From Pseudomonas anguilliseptica (GTDB taxonomy: Bacteria; Pseudomonadota; Gammaproteobacteria; Pseudomonadales; Pseudomonadaceae), in contig NZ_FNSC01000001.1 in NCBI RefSeq assembly GCF_900105355.1, positions 2,728,001 to 2,792,000 on the forward strand: 64,000 bases of DNA, written 5' to 3'. The translations under genes and the position numbers were made by a program. Positions 55,406 through 63,931 of the stretch are shown in pieces (within the stretch, counting starts at the first letter, position 1; every line of letters begins with the position of its first letter). Under the pieces are notes generated by a model. The model saw nothing but the letters and a program-made list of their open reading frames with translations, made no database searches and was not told the origin of the DNA.

Positions 55406-55679
55406 ATTTACCGTGCTTTCGTTATTAAGTTGTGCATGATGATGCGCTTGTGGTGATTAATTGCGCAAGTGATAGATATATTAGCAATATTCGCAATCTT
55501 TCACTGCCTCGGCGGGCGTAAGCTTTACCTCAACTTCAAGGCCCGGACGACACGTCCAGCCGCCTCGCCCAATCAGGTGAGCGGTCGCCGCCGATCCCAC
55601 CGGATCGTCACGGCTCCCGGGTCCGCACTGCCCAACCAGGCAGGCGAAGAAAAGGCGTTACCATCGCCATAATGACGGG

Positions 55680-55720
55680 CACAAAAAGGGGAAGGCCTGC
55701 AGGCCTTCCCCTTTTTTGTG
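55680..55720 (+). terminator. Strong intrinsic terminator
   Basis: CACAAAAAGGGGAAGGCCTG pairs with CAGGCCTTCCCC and TTTTTTGTG: about 20 base pairs with almost no loop and a T run on the right side. The extended palindrome makes it work in either direction. Confidence 0.9.
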
Positions 55721-55755
55721 TCCGTGTTCCATTGGCTCGTATCAGGCGCCAACTC

Positions 55756-55784
55756 GTAGGTTGGCGTAGAGCGTAGCGAAGCCC
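55756..55784. repeat. Half copy of the amn/LysR palindrome type
   Basis: GTAGGTTGGCGTAGAGCGTAGCGAAGCCC resembles one arm of the nested palindrome at 40606-40690 (GTAGGTTGGG...GTAGCGTCGAAGCCC) with the second arm lost or degraded (a loose match, CGTTGGGTTTCGTCGC, follows at about 55803). Confidence 0.55.
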
Positions 55785-55834
55785 GGCCGCTCATGGCATG
55801 CCTCGTTGGGTTTCGTCGCGATGCTCCTTACCCG

Positions 55835-56639
55835 CTAGCGCGCGTGCTTTACCACGCTGCTCGGGTCGGCATGCACCAGTACTTCGGCACGGGGGAACTC
55901 GCTGCGGATCGCCGCTTCAACCTGCTCGCACAGGCCGTGCGCATGCAACAGGCTCAGCTCACTTGGCAACTCCACATGCAGCTGGACGAACCAGTGGGTG
56001 CCAGAGAGGCGCGTGCGCAAGTCATGCACGCCCAGTACGCCGGGCACTGCGCAGGCCAGACTGTGCATCTGCGCGCTGATCTGCGGGTCGAGCTCCTGAT
56101 CCATCAGCACGGTTGCTGCTTCGCGGACAATGCTGATGGCGCTCCAAAAGATATACAGCGCAATGCCGATACCGAAGATGGCATCCAGTTGCGGCCAGCC
56201 GTAACTGGCCAGCAGCAACGCCAGGAGGATGCTGCTGTTGAGCAGCAGGTCCGAGCGATAGTGCAGCGAGTCGGCGCGAATTGCGGTGGAGCCGGTCAGC
56301 TTGACCACATGGCTCTGGAACAGCAGCAGGGCAATGGTCACCGCCAGCGACAGCAGCATCACCGCGATGCCCAGGGCCGGTGCGCCAAGCGGTTGCGGAT
56401 TGAGCAGGCGATCAATCGCGTGGCTGCCCACCAGCACGGCGCTGGCGCCGATAAACAGCGCCTGGCCAAGGCCGGCCAGGGCCTCGGCCTTACCATGGCC
56501 GTAGCGGTGATCCTCATCGGCTGACCGAGCCGCTGAGCCACCAGGCAATCGCTTTAGCCAATGCCAGAATGAGCGCAGCCGACAACGCGGCGAAGGTCGC
56601 CAGGCGCATCAGGCGGGCGTGGTGGGGCAGTGTTTTCAC
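55835..56639 (-). pseudogene. fieF: Cation diffusion facilitator (FieF/YiiP type), internal deletion
   Basis: From GTG 56639 the frame gives the N-terminus and first helix (LMRLATFAALSAALILALAKAIAWWLSGSVS) and then stops. Shifted by a base, the sequence picks up with ADEDHRYGHGKAEALAGLGQ. In FieF proteins about 27 residues lie between these points, holding helix 2 with the DxxxD metal site. That segment is missing, so the gene has a deletion of some 80 bases that also breaks the frame. The rest is intact: LHYRSDLLLNSSILLALLL (helix 5 with the second metal-site residues) and a C-terminal cytoplasmic domain ending SSVVKHAR. The first metal site is lost, so no transport is expected. Confidence 0.85.
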
Positions 56640-56692
56640 GGGGTATCCGAATAAGAACGTCGATATTGCCAAGGCTAGCGCGAAATATGAAA

Positions 56693-56715
56693 AAGCCCGC
56701 TGGGGTAGCGGGCTT
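56693..56715 (-). terminator. Intrinsic terminator of the lipoprotein gene
   Basis: On the minus strand AAGCCCGCT pairs with AGCGGGCTT across ACCCC and is followed by TTTTC, 12 bases after the stop of the lipoprotein gene. Confidence 0.85.
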
Positions 56716-56727
56716 CTTCGTTGCGGG

Positions 56728-57147
56728 TCAGGCCGCCGGACGCAGGCCGTAGGCCGCGAGTTGCTCGGCGCTGCCGCTGTGCTGGATCAGGCGCGGGTCA
56801 TCCAGAGGCAGGCTATGGCCCGTCTGTACTTCGATCAGCGCCTTGAGCTTGAGCGGGTCGACCTTACCGTCGGCATCCACCACATTCTGCAGGTCTTGCG
56901 GATCCATCTGTGAGGTCAGGCCGCCGGGCAGATAGATCGCACCACTGGCGAAGTCGATACCAAAGGTGATCAGCCCGGGGATGACATAAAACAGAATACC
57001 GATGGCGTTGAGCCCGGCGACCACTGGGTCGATACGGCCTTCGATCTGGCCGCGGCGATCCGGAAAGAAGAGGGTGCCGCATGCGCTCAGTTGGGTGAGT
57101 AGGGTGGCGACGAGAAGGCCACCGATAACGCGGGTTTGGGTGCGCAT
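56728..57147 (-). CDS. Outer-membrane or periplasmic lipoprotein, unknown function
   Basis: 139 residues from ATG 57147, chosen because it gives a proper lipoprotein signal: MRTQTRVIGGLLVATLLTQLSACG with the lipobox LSAC, Cys about residue 23. After the lipidated Cys there is a hydrophobic stretch (LNAIGILFYVIPGLITFGIDFASGAIYLPGG) and a basic-acid tail DGKVDPLKLKALIEVQTGHSLPLDDPRLIQHS. The fold is not one I recognise. The gene is transcribed alone and ends at a terminator. The sequence before 57147 would add 17 unrelated residues. Confidence 0.75.
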   Translation of the reverse strand: MRTQTRVIGGLLVATLLTQLSACGTLFFPDRRGQIEGRIDPVVAGLNAIGILFYVIPGLITFGIDFASGAIYLPGGLTSQMDPQDLQNVVDADGKVDPLKLKALIEVQTGHSLPLDDPRLIQHSGSAEQLAAYGLRPAA

Positions 57148-57312
57148 TGAACATCTCCATGGAAAAGTGGCGCAACTATACCAATGCCTGTATTGCAATA
57201 CCGCTGTTCAGGCGCTGCCAGTGCTATTTCGCGTAGCCATATCTGACAGGTCAGACAGCGCCAATGGCCCAGCGGTTCGCCGTTATAATCCTGCGCCTTG
57301 AATGGAGCCCGC

Positions 57313-59853
57313 ATGAATTCCCTGCCAATCGATGTGCTGCTGCCTGAGCTGTGTCAGGCCCTTGCCCTGCGTGACGAAGCGGTGCTGGAAGCGCCGCCCG
57401 GTGCCGGCAAGACCACCCGTGTGCCGCTGGCGCTGCTGACCCAGCCCTGGCTGGCCGGGCAGACCATCATCATGCTTGAGCCGCGGCGGCTGGCGGCGCG
57501 GGCGGCGGCGGAGCGCCTGGCCAGCGAGCTGGGTGAGGCGGTGGGGGAAACCGTCGGTTATCGCATCCGCCTGGATAGCAAGGTCGGCCCGCGTACCCGT
57601 ATCGAAGTGGTCACCGAAGGCATTCTGGCGCGGCGGCTGCAGGATGATCCGGCATTGGAAGGTGTCGGCCTGGTGATCTTCGATGAGTTCCACGAACGGA
57701 GTTTGGACGCTGACCTGGCGCTGGCGTTGACTCTCAATGGCCGGACGATGTTTCGCAGCGCCGACTCCGGCGAACAGCCGCTGAAGGTGTTGCTGATGTC
57801 GGCGACCCTGGAAGGCGAGCGCCTGGCGGGGTTGCTCGGAAATGCGCCGGTTCTGCGCAGCGAAGGGCGGATGTTCCCGGTGGATATCCGCTGGGGTGCG
57901 CCCTGGCAGGCGGGCGAGTGGCTTGAACCCAAGGTGCTGCAGTGTGTGTTACAGGCGCTGGCCGATGAGCCGGGCAGCCTGCTGGTGTTCCTGCCGGGGC
58001 AGGCGGAGATTCGCCGGGTCAATGAACAGCTGGCTGAATCCCTGGCCGGGCGTCGCGACATTCTGCTCTGCCCGCTGCATGGCGAACTGGACCTCAGCGC
58101 CCAGCGCGCCGCCATCGAACCCGCTCCAGCGGGCCTGCGCAAGGTGGTGCTGGCGACCAATATCGCCGAAACCAGCCTGACCATCGATGGCGTGCGGGTG
58201 GTGATCGATGCCGGTCTGGCGCGAGTGCCGCGTTTTGACCCGAACAGCGGCATGACCCGTCTGGATACCCAGCGTATCTCCCGCGCCTCGTCTACCCAGC
58301 GCGGCGGGCGGGCCGGGCGCTTGCAGCCGGGCGTCTGTTATCGCCTGTGGTCGCAGGCGCAGCATGAGCAATTGGCGGCCTACGGCACGGCGGAAATGCT
58401 CCAGGCCGACCTCGCCGGCCTGGCCTTGCAACTGGTGCGCTGGGGTGTGCTGCCGGCCGAGCTGGTCTGGCTCGATCCACCACCTGCAGCCGCCTATGCC
58501 CAGGCTTTGGAACTGTTGGTGCGATTGGGCGCGGTGGATGCGCAGGGCAAACTGACCGCTCATGGTCAGGCCATGGCCGAACTGCCGACTCATCCGCGTA
58601 TCGCCCACCTGCTGCTGCGGGGTCAGGAGCTGGGCTTGGGTGCACTCGCTTGCGATCTGGCAGCCTTGCTCGGCGAACGCGACATTCTGCGTGGCGCGGG
58701 GGCCGACCTGCATAGCCGCCTGGCTTTGCTGGCGGGTGAGGCGCGAGCCTCCCAGGGGAACGCCGCCCGAGGTGGCGTGCAGCGTGCCCGGCAACTGGCC
58801 CGGCAGTTTCAGGGTTATCTCAAGCGCCGGCCCAGCCCGCAGGCAGTCAGTGATCCCGAGCATCCGCGTTGGCTGGGCGCATTATTGGCTTTCGCTTACC
58901 CGGATCGCATCGCCCAGCAGCGGCGTGACGGTGGCGCGGAATACCGTCTGGCCAACGGACGGGCGGCGCTGTTTGCGGAGGTCGATGGCCTGATGAAACA
59001 CCGCTGGCTGGTGGTGGCAGACCTGGGCAGTCGCCAGGGCCAGCGCGAAGAGCGCATCTACCTTGCCGCCGAACTGGAACCGCAGCTGTTCGAGGGTGTG
59101 TTGGCCGAGCAGGTCAGCACGCTGGAGGTACTGGACTGGGATGAGCGCGAAGGCGCCCTGCGCGCCGAACGTCAGCGCAAAGTCGGTGAGCTGGTGCTGT
59201 CACGCGAGGCGTTGACCGGGCTCGATGCACAGCAACGCAGCCGCGCCATGCTCGGTCTGGTGCGGCGCAAAGGCTTGGCACTGCTGCCCTGGACCCCGGA
59301 GCTGCGCCAGTGGCAGGCGCGGGTGGCGTTGCTGCGCACGCTGGATCTAGCCAGCAAGGATGCCAGCGAATGGCCGGATGTCAGCGATGCCGCCTTGCTG
59401 GCGACTCTGGAAAGCTGGCTGCAGCCCTATCTGGATAGCGTCACCCGGCTCAGTCACTTCGCCAATCTTGATTTGCCCAGCCTGCTGCTGAACCTGTTGC
59501 CCTGGCCGCTGCCGCAGCGCCTGGATGAGCTGGCGCCGCGCAGCGTGCAGGTGCCATCGGGTTCACGCATCAGCCTGGATTACAGCGAACAGCCGCCGGT
59601 GTTGGCGGTGCGTTTGCAGGAGCTGTTCGGTCTAGCCGATACGCCGCGCATTGCCGGCGGTCGTCAGGTGGTCAAGCTGCACCTGCTGTCACCCGCTCGG
59701 CGCCCGGTGCAGGTGACGCAGGATTTGGCCAATTTCTGGCGCAGCACCTATGCCGAAGTGAAGAAGGACCTCAAGGGCAGGTACCCCAAGCACTACTGGC
59801 CGGATGATCCGCTGATCGCCGAACCCACCGCGCGGGCCAAGCCGCGCAAGTAG
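57313..59853 (+). CDS. hrpB: ATP-dependent helicase HrpB
   Basis: 846 residues, full length for HrpB. DEAH-type helicase motifs in order: I EAPPGAGKTTRVPLAL, Ia LEPRRLAARAAAERLA, II IFDEFHERSLDADLA (DEFH), III LLMSATLEGERLA, V KVVLATNIAETSLTIDGVRVVIDAGL (pieces), VI QRGGRAGRLQPGVCYRLW, with the helicase-associated and C-terminal HrpB domains beyond residue 430 and a HrpB-typical end around YAEVKKDLKGRYPKHYWPDDPL. It unwinds RNA in an ATP-driven way; physiological targets are little known. Start chosen at ATG 57313, five codons inside the open frame, with weak upstream signals. The 3' end runs to repeat copy C. Confidence 0.95.
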   Translation: MNSLPIDVLLPELCQALALRDEAVLEAPPGAGKTTRVPLALLTQPWLAGQTIIMLEPRRLAARAAAERLASELGEAVGETVGYRIRLDSKVGPRTRIEVVTEGILARRLQDDPALEGVGLVIFDEFHERSLDADLALALTLNGRTMFRSADSGEQPLKVLLMSATLEGERLAGLLGNAPVLRSEGRMFPVDIRWGAPWQAGEWLEPKVLQCVLQALADEPGSLLVFLPGQAEIRRVNEQLAESLAGRRDILLCPLHGELDLSAQRAAIEPAPAGLRKVVLATNIAETSLTIDGVRVVIDAGLARVPRFDPNSGMTRLDTQRISRASSTQRGGRAGRLQPGVCYRLWSQAQHEQLAAYGTAEMLQADLAGLALQLVRWGVLPAELVWLDPPPAAAYAQALELLVRLGAVDAQGKLTAHGQAMAELPTHPRIAHLLLRGQELGLGALACDLAALLGERDILRGAGADLHSRLALLAGEARASQGNAARGGVQRARQLARQFQGYLKRRPSPQAVSDPEHPRWLGALLAFAYPDRIAQQRRDGGAEYRLANGRAALFAEVDGLMKHRWLVVADLGSRQGQREERIYLAAELEPQLFEGVLAEQVSTLEVLDWDEREGALRAERQRKVGELVLSREALTGLDAQQRSRAMLGLVRRKGLALLPWTPELRQWQARVALLRTLDLASKDASEWPDVSDAALLATLESWLQPYLDSVTRLSHFANLDLPSLLLNLLPWPLPQRLDELAPRSVQVPSGSRISLDYSEQPPVLAVRLQELFGLADTPRIAGGRQVVKLHLLSPARRPVQVTQDLANFWRSTYAEVKKDLKGRYPKHYWPDDPLIAEPTARAKPRK

Positions 59854-59857
59854 GCTG

Positions 59858-59999
59858 AGAACCTACTTACGATCTTGCGAGCTAGAGTCCTGCAAGGCAA
59901 AAACAGGCGAGGAAGCGGAGTGTACGAGCTGTACATGAGCATTCCGAGCCTGTTTTTAACGTAGCGGGGCCGACGCGCAGCAGATTGAAAGCAGGTTCT
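59858..59999 (+). repeat. Dispersed structured repeat, copy C (best preserved)
   Basis: The outer arms AGAACCTACTTACGATCTTG (59858 on) and CAGATTGAAAGCAGGTTCT (ending 59999) are imperfect inverted repeats. The middle arms AAAAACAGGC (59899-59908) and GCCTGTTTTT (59948-59957) pair fully, and the apical arms TGTAC (59921-59925) and GTACA (59931-59935) close a five-base loop. Unpaired conserved blocks are GCGAGGAAGCGGAG on the left and TGAGCATTCCGAG on the right. It lies between two convergent genes. Confidence 0.88.
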
Positions 60000-60742
60000 T
60001 AAGGCAGGCGCAGGTCTTCGCCAGCAGCCTGCAGCTCGGCATAGGCACGATCCAGTGCATCGCGCAGTGCTTCGGCGCCGGGTGCTTTACTGGACACGAT
60101 CAGCTTAAGTGGGATGCGCTGCAGCTCCACATACGGCAGTTCGTACATGCCCAGGCGTCTGCGCGCCTGCTCCACCGGGGTCTGGTAGTCGAGGAGAAAA
60201 TCGCCGCGGCGACGCTGGAGCATTTCCAGGGCAGCGGTATGGGTGCCGGTACGGTGTTGCTCTACAGCCAGTTGCGGGTCGTTGAGCATTTCATTGATCG
60301 GCTGCCAGTAGGTGTAGCCGCTGATCATGATTACCCCACGGCCCTTGAGATCATCCGGCAGGCGAGGCATCAGGGTGTCGCGGCGGAAATACAGGTTGAG
60401 CACGATCTCGCCCAGCAGGGTATTGGTTTCCAGGGTGTGCTCGCGCAGTTCGATTTTGCCCGGCGCGCCTGGCCAGACCTGCACGCTGCCATCCTGCAGG
60501 GCGTTGTACAGTCGCGCGCTAGGGTAGGAGCGCAGCTGGGCGCGGTAGCCCGCATGATCCAGCAGGCGCTTGCTCAGTTGCAGTATGGCGCCCTTCGAGC
60601 GGCCTTGGCTGTCGGTGTAGGAATAGGGTGGGAATTCGTAATAACCCACCTGCACCAATGGTCGCTGATCATCGGCGGGAGCGGCGAGGCTGGTGCTGCA
60701 GTACAGGGCTGCAGCCAGCGCGAGGAGAAGGAATCGTGGCAT
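59999..60742 (-). CDS. Periplasmic solute-binding protein, SBP_bac_3-like
   Basis: 247 residues. Start ATG 60742 gives a signal peptide (PRFLLLALAAALYCSTSLAAP). The mature part resembles amino-acid binding proteins: PLVQVGYYEFPPYSYTDSQGRSKGAILQLSKRLL, then VWPGAPGKIELREHTLETNTLLGEIVLNLYFRRDTLM, and LDYQTPVEQARR. A substrate-binding protein without visible permease, as often occurs with regulatory or accessory sensors. The stop codon TAA touches the right end of repeat copy C. The ligand cannot be predicted. Confidence 0.75.
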   Translation of the reverse strand: MPRFLLLALAAALYCSTSLAAPADDQRPLVQVGYYEFPPYSYTDSQGRSKGAILQLSKRLLDHAGYRAQLRSYPSARLYNALQDGSVQVWPGAPGKIELREHTLETNTLLGEIVLNLYFRRDTLMPRLPDDLKGRGVIMISGYTYWQPINEMLNDPQLAVEQHRTGTHTAALEMLQRRRGDFLLDYQTPVEQARRRLGMYELPYVELQRIPLKLIVSSKAPGAEALRDALDRAYAELQAAGEDLRLP

Positions 60743-60851
60743 CAAATGGGTATGTACTGCGGCTATCTGCCGTCTTTTCGTTATAAAAATGTCACATTGG
60801 GCGAGCATGGCTAACTGCCGGCAGTTTTGTCCAGTGGCTCGCCGAAAAAGC

Positions 60852-61943
60852 TCAATCGGGCGTCGGCAGCAGCAGACGGGCGAGCACCGGCAGGTGGTCG
60901 GAAATGCCCAGGCTATCGTGCTGGCGTACCTGGCTGTCGAGTAGCGTCAGCTGTGGGCTGTGGAACAGGTAGTCGAGGGTGCGATCCGGGCCACGCACTG
61001 CTGGATCGTTGGGGTAATGGGTATACCAGCGCGCCTGTTCGGCACCGTTGGCCTGCTCCAGACTGGGCACCATGGGGTAGCGTTCGGCCAGTTGCTGCAA
61101 CTCGCTGTTGGGGCTGTACCAGCTGCGCTGGCTTGCAGGCAGGCGCTGGTACTGGCCGGGCGGTAGCAGATTGAAATCACCGCCAATAACCCAGGGCGTG
61201 CCGTCGGCCTGGAGCTGATCGAGCAGGCTGCTGGTCATGGCCACCTGGCGTTGCATGGTGTCATTGCCTTGGGCGAAGGCATCCAGGTGGGTGTTGATGG
61301 CAACCAGCTCGCCGCCACCACGTACCGGCAGATGGCTGACCAGCAGGGCACGCTTGAGGTTGAACTGGCGGCTGATCGGGTCGGCGGGCATCAGCGGCAG
61401 TTGCAGGCGTTCGGCGCGGGATATCTGAAAACGGCTGAGGGTGCCCAGTTGCATGCCGACGCTGCCGAGAATCTGTGGGTGCGGCACCAATGCGGCCTTC
61501 CAGTAATAGGCCTGACTGCTGCACGGGTAGAGGTCGCTCAGACGCTCGTGCAGCAGCGCCAGCTGGTTCTGGTAGTCCGTGGCCTTGGCGCCGTTGTGCA
61601 GCTCCTGCAGCAGCACGATATCGGGTTGCTCGTCACGCAGAATGCGCGCCACTTCATCCAGGGTAAACGCCAGGTCTTCTGCGCTGGGGCGTTGATCGGG
61701 GCCGCTGCCATCTGCCAGGTCGTACCAGAACACATAGCGCTTGCCGGCCAGGTATTGGATGTTCCAGGTCATCACTTTCAGTGCCTGACCCGGTTGCAGT
61801 TGCGGCGCATTGGTCTGGCAGCTCACCGGGGCGGCTTCGCGGGCGGCTGGGTGCCAGGTCAGGCTGTAGATCAGCGCGGCCAGCACGCAGAGCAGACTGG
61901 CGAGGATGAGCAGGGAGAGGCGTAGAAGTCGGGGCAGGGGCAT
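60852..61943 (-). CDS. Endonuclease/exonuclease/phosphatase family protein, membrane anchored
   Basis: 363 residues from ATG 61943 (MPLPRLLRLSLLILASLLCVLAAL); the longer frame starting at 62057 would overlap the CDGSH gene. One N-terminal hydrophobic helix is followed by a periplasmic EEP domain: LKVMTWNIQYLAGK, DIVLLQELHNGAKATDYQ (catalytic Glu), ELVAINTHLDAFAQGND, TPWVIGGDFNLLPPGQY and SDHLPVLARLL (His). The family cleaves phosphodiesters or phosphoesters of lipid, nucleotide or DNA with a metal ion; which one is unknown. It is divergent from the CDGSH gene. Confidence 0.88.
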   Translation of the reverse strand: MPLPRLLRLSLLILASLLCVLAALIYSLTWHPAAREAAPVSCQTNAPQLQPGQALKVMTWNIQYLAGKRYVFWYDLADGSGPDQRPSAEDLAFTLDEVARILRDEQPDIVLLQELHNGAKATDYQNQLALLHERLSDLYPCSSQAYYWKAALVPHPQILGSVGMQLGTLSRFQISRAERLQLPLMPADPISRQFNLKRALLVSHLPVRGGGELVAINTHLDAFAQGNDTMQRQVAMTSSLLDQLQADGTPWVIGGDFNLLPPGQYQRLPASQRSWYSPNSELQQLAERYPMVPSLEQANGAEQARWYTHYPNDPAVRGPDRTLDYLFHSPQLTLLDSQVRQHDSLGISDHLPVLARLLLPTPD

Positions 61944-62044
61944 AAACAGGCTCGCCAGCGGGTGGACTATGCTGAGGGAGCATACCGGAGAAGCGTGGCG
62001 ATGCCGATGTTGCGGCGCCTTGCTCGGGTGCTCCAGGAGGTCAT

Positions 62045-62284
62045 ATGAATAGCCCAACGATTGCCCAGCGTAGCCCCTATGCGGTTGCGGTCACTGCCGG
62101 CAACGACTACTTCTGGTGCCGCTGCGGACTGAGCGCTGCGCAGCCTTTCTGCGACGGCAAGCATAAAGGCAGCGGTTTTACCCCACTGAAATACCACGCG
62201 GACGAAGACGCCACCCTTTACTTCTGTGGCTGCAAACACACGCAGACGCCGCCCTGTTGCGATGGTAGCCATAACAGGTTGTAG
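62045..62284 (+). CDS. Double CDGSH iron-sulfur domain protein
   Basis: 79 residues with two CDGSH-type motifs, each with the C-x-C...C-D-G-x-H cluster ligands: WCRCGLSAAQPFCDGKH near residues 24-40 and FCGCKHTQTPPCCDGSH near 60-76. Each would bind a 2Fe-2S cluster through three Cys and one His. Such tandem proteins are small soluble electron-transfer or iron/redox-handling factors of poorly known role. It sits between the EEP-domain gene (divergent) and the SDR gene (36 bases after its stop), with which it may be co-transcribed. Confidence 0.92.
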   Translation: MNSPTIAQRSPYAVAVTAGNDYFWCRCGLSAAQPFCDGKHKGSGFTPLKYHADEDATLYFCGCKHTQTPPCCDGSHNRL

Positions 62285-62320
62285 TAACGGCTTTAGCAGT
62301 AACAGGGTCGGAGACAGGTT

Positions 62321-63166
62321 ATGTATCGCAAGGTGTTCGCCAACAAGGTGTTCGACCGCAAGGTTGTGGTGATTACGGGCGGCTGCGCCGGAATCGGCCG
62401 GGCGTTGGCCATGCGTTTGGCACAGGCGGGCGCGCGCCTGGTGATCTTCGATCTGCAGCAGCAGGCGCTCGACAGCCTGGTGCAGCACCTGGCCGATCAC
62501 CACAACGCCGAGGCCCTCGGCGTGCTCTGCGATGTGGCCGATGCCACAGCGGTGGAGCGGGCGATGGCGCTGACCGTCGAGCGTTTCGGTGGCATTGATG
62601 TGTTGGTCAACAACGCCGGCATTACCCACCGCAGCAGCTTTGCCGACACTGAGCTGGCAGTGTTCCAGCGGATCATGGCGGTCAACTATTTTGGCGCGCT
62701 GCACTGCACCAAGGCCGCACTGCCCAGCCTGATTACCCGCAGTGGGCAGATCATCGTGCTCAGCTCGCTGTCAGGCTTCGCCCCGCTGCTTTACCGCAGC
62801 GCTTACAACTCCAGCAAGCATGCCCTGCATGGGTTGTTTGAAACCCTGCGTTATGAGCTGAAAGGCTCCGGGGTCAATGTGATGCTGGTGTGTCCCGGTT
62901 TTACCGCCACCGATCTGCGCAAGAATGCCCTGGTTGGCGATGGTTCGGTGGCGGCGCAACCACCACTGGCGATGGGCAAAGTGGCCTCGCCGCAGGATGT
63001 TGCCGAGGCGATCTACCACGGTGCCTTGAAGCGTCGTCGGCTGCTGGTGCTGTCGAATGTCGACTGGCGCGCGCGGGTGCTGGCGCGATTCTTCCCACGG
63101 CTGTTCGAACGGGTGCTGTTGCCGCGTCTGTCCGGCTTGAAACCGCAGCGTGCAGGACGTTCCTGA
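62321..63166 (+). CDS. Short-chain dehydrogenase/reductase
   Basis: 281 residues. Classic SDR features: cofactor loop VVVITGGCAGIGRALAMRLAQAGARLVIFD, DVADATAVERAM, VNNAGITHRSS, and the catalytic YNSSKHALHG (Tyr and Lys), with Ser in IIVLSSLSGFAPLLY. The protein has a C-terminal extension of about 30 residues (VDWRARVLARFFPRLFERVLLPRLSG) that could be a membrane-associated helix. Oxidises or reduces an alcohol/ketone with NAD(P). It follows the CDGSH gene and overlaps the next by one base (TGATG). Confidence 0.92.
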   Translation: MYRKVFANKVFDRKVVVITGGCAGIGRALAMRLAQAGARLVIFDLQQQALDSLVQHLADHHNAEALGVLCDVADATAVERAMALTVERFGGIDVLVNNAGITHRSSFADTELAVFQRIMAVNYFGALHCTKAALPSLITRSGQIIVLSSLSGFAPLLYRSAYNSSKHALHGLFETLRYELKGSGVNVMLVCPGFTATDLRKNALVGDGSVAAQPPLAMGKVASPQDVAEAIYHGALKRRRLLVLSNVDWRARVLARFFPRLFERVLLPRLSGLKPQRAGRS

Positions 63167-63912
63167 TGCGTCGCGCATGGCTTGCTCTGCTGCTGTTGCT
63201 CGGCGCGCCGCTGCAGGCCGAAGAGCCGCCTGCGCTGTTGGTGATGACCGATATCTGGCCGCCTTTTCGTATGCAGGAGGGCGACGGGGCGCTGAGCAGG
63301 TTGGATATCGACTTGCTTGATCAGCTCAGCCAGCGCACCGGGCTGCGCTTTGAGGTGCAGCGCGCACCTTGGGCGCGCGGTCTGGCGGCGCTGCAGAACG
63401 GCAAGGCCGACTTGATGACCGGGCTGGCGAAAACCCCTGAGCGGGAAGGCTATATCCATTACCTGCCGCAGCCGTATTACGCCTGTGCGCCGCGCTTTTA
63501 TGCAGCGCCGGCGCAGGCCAAGGCGCTGCAGAGCTATAGCCAGTTGGCCAGTCTGACGATTGGTCATGTGCTGGAGTCTGCGTACTTCGAGCCCTTTGAT
63601 TCGGATCAGCAGCTGCGTAAAACCGCGGTCAACACAGAAAACCAGCTGCTGGAAATGCTGGTGCGCGGGCGTCTGCAAGTGGTGATCGGCACCGATTGCC
63701 AGGTCGACTATGAGTTGCGCGATGCGCGCTGGAATGGCCGTATCGTCAAGGCGGTGTTTCAACCCGAGGCCCGCACGGATTTGTATATCGGTTTCTCTCG
63801 CCAGCGCGCCTTGCAGGCGGAGTATCGACAGGTGACCGAGGCCTTGGCGCAGATGCAGGCCGAGGGCTGGATCACCACGGCGGCGCAGCGTTATCAGTCC
63901 ATCGCGCCTTGA
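63166..63912 (+). CDS. Periplasmic solute-binding protein, SBP_bac_3 family
   Basis: 248 residues from ATG 63166, overlapping the SDR stop by one base. The signal peptide is RAWLALLLLLGAPLQAEE. The mature part has LVMTDIWPPFRMQEGDGALSRLDIDLLDQLSQRTGLRFEVQRAPWARGLAALQNGKADLMTGLAKTPEREGYIHYLPQPYY (pieces), the start of an amino-acid or polar-compound binding fold, and the C-terminal QMQAEGWITTAAQRYQ. There is no permease beside it. It resembles the protein at 59999-60742 in design though not closely in sequence. Confidence 0.82.
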   Translation: MRRAWLALLLLLGAPLQAEEPPALLVMTDIWPPFRMQEGDGALSRLDIDLLDQLSQRTGLRFEVQRAPWARGLAALQNGKADLMTGLAKTPEREGYIHYLPQPYYACAPRFYAAPAQAKALQSYSQLASLTIGHVLESAYFEPFDSDQQLRKTAVNTENQLLEMLVRGRLQVVIGTDCQVDYELRDARWNGRIVKAVFQPEARTDLYIGFSRQRALQAEYRQVTEALAQMQAEGWITTAAQRYQSIAP

Positions 63913-63931
63913 GCTTTACCGGCCTCAGCCA

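Larger units (their letters stand above)
55406..55834 (+). ncRNA. Gene-free region with a possible small RNA ending at a strong terminator
   Basis: 429 bases between the Lrp gene and the fieF pseudogene. No real gene is seen. The part near 55430-55500 is A/T-rich (promoter-like), and GC-rich hairpins follow, such as GGACG/CGTCC around 55545-55557. It ends in the terminator at 55680-55720. A + strand transcript of about 200 bases is plausible, either an sRNA or the leader of a lost gene; the sequence fits no riboswitch family I recognise. Confidence 0.35.

Noticed and set aside
55673..55800. A small frame starting MTGTKRGRPAG over the terminator
   Set aside because: It is read through the palindromic terminator and has no ribosome site or homology.
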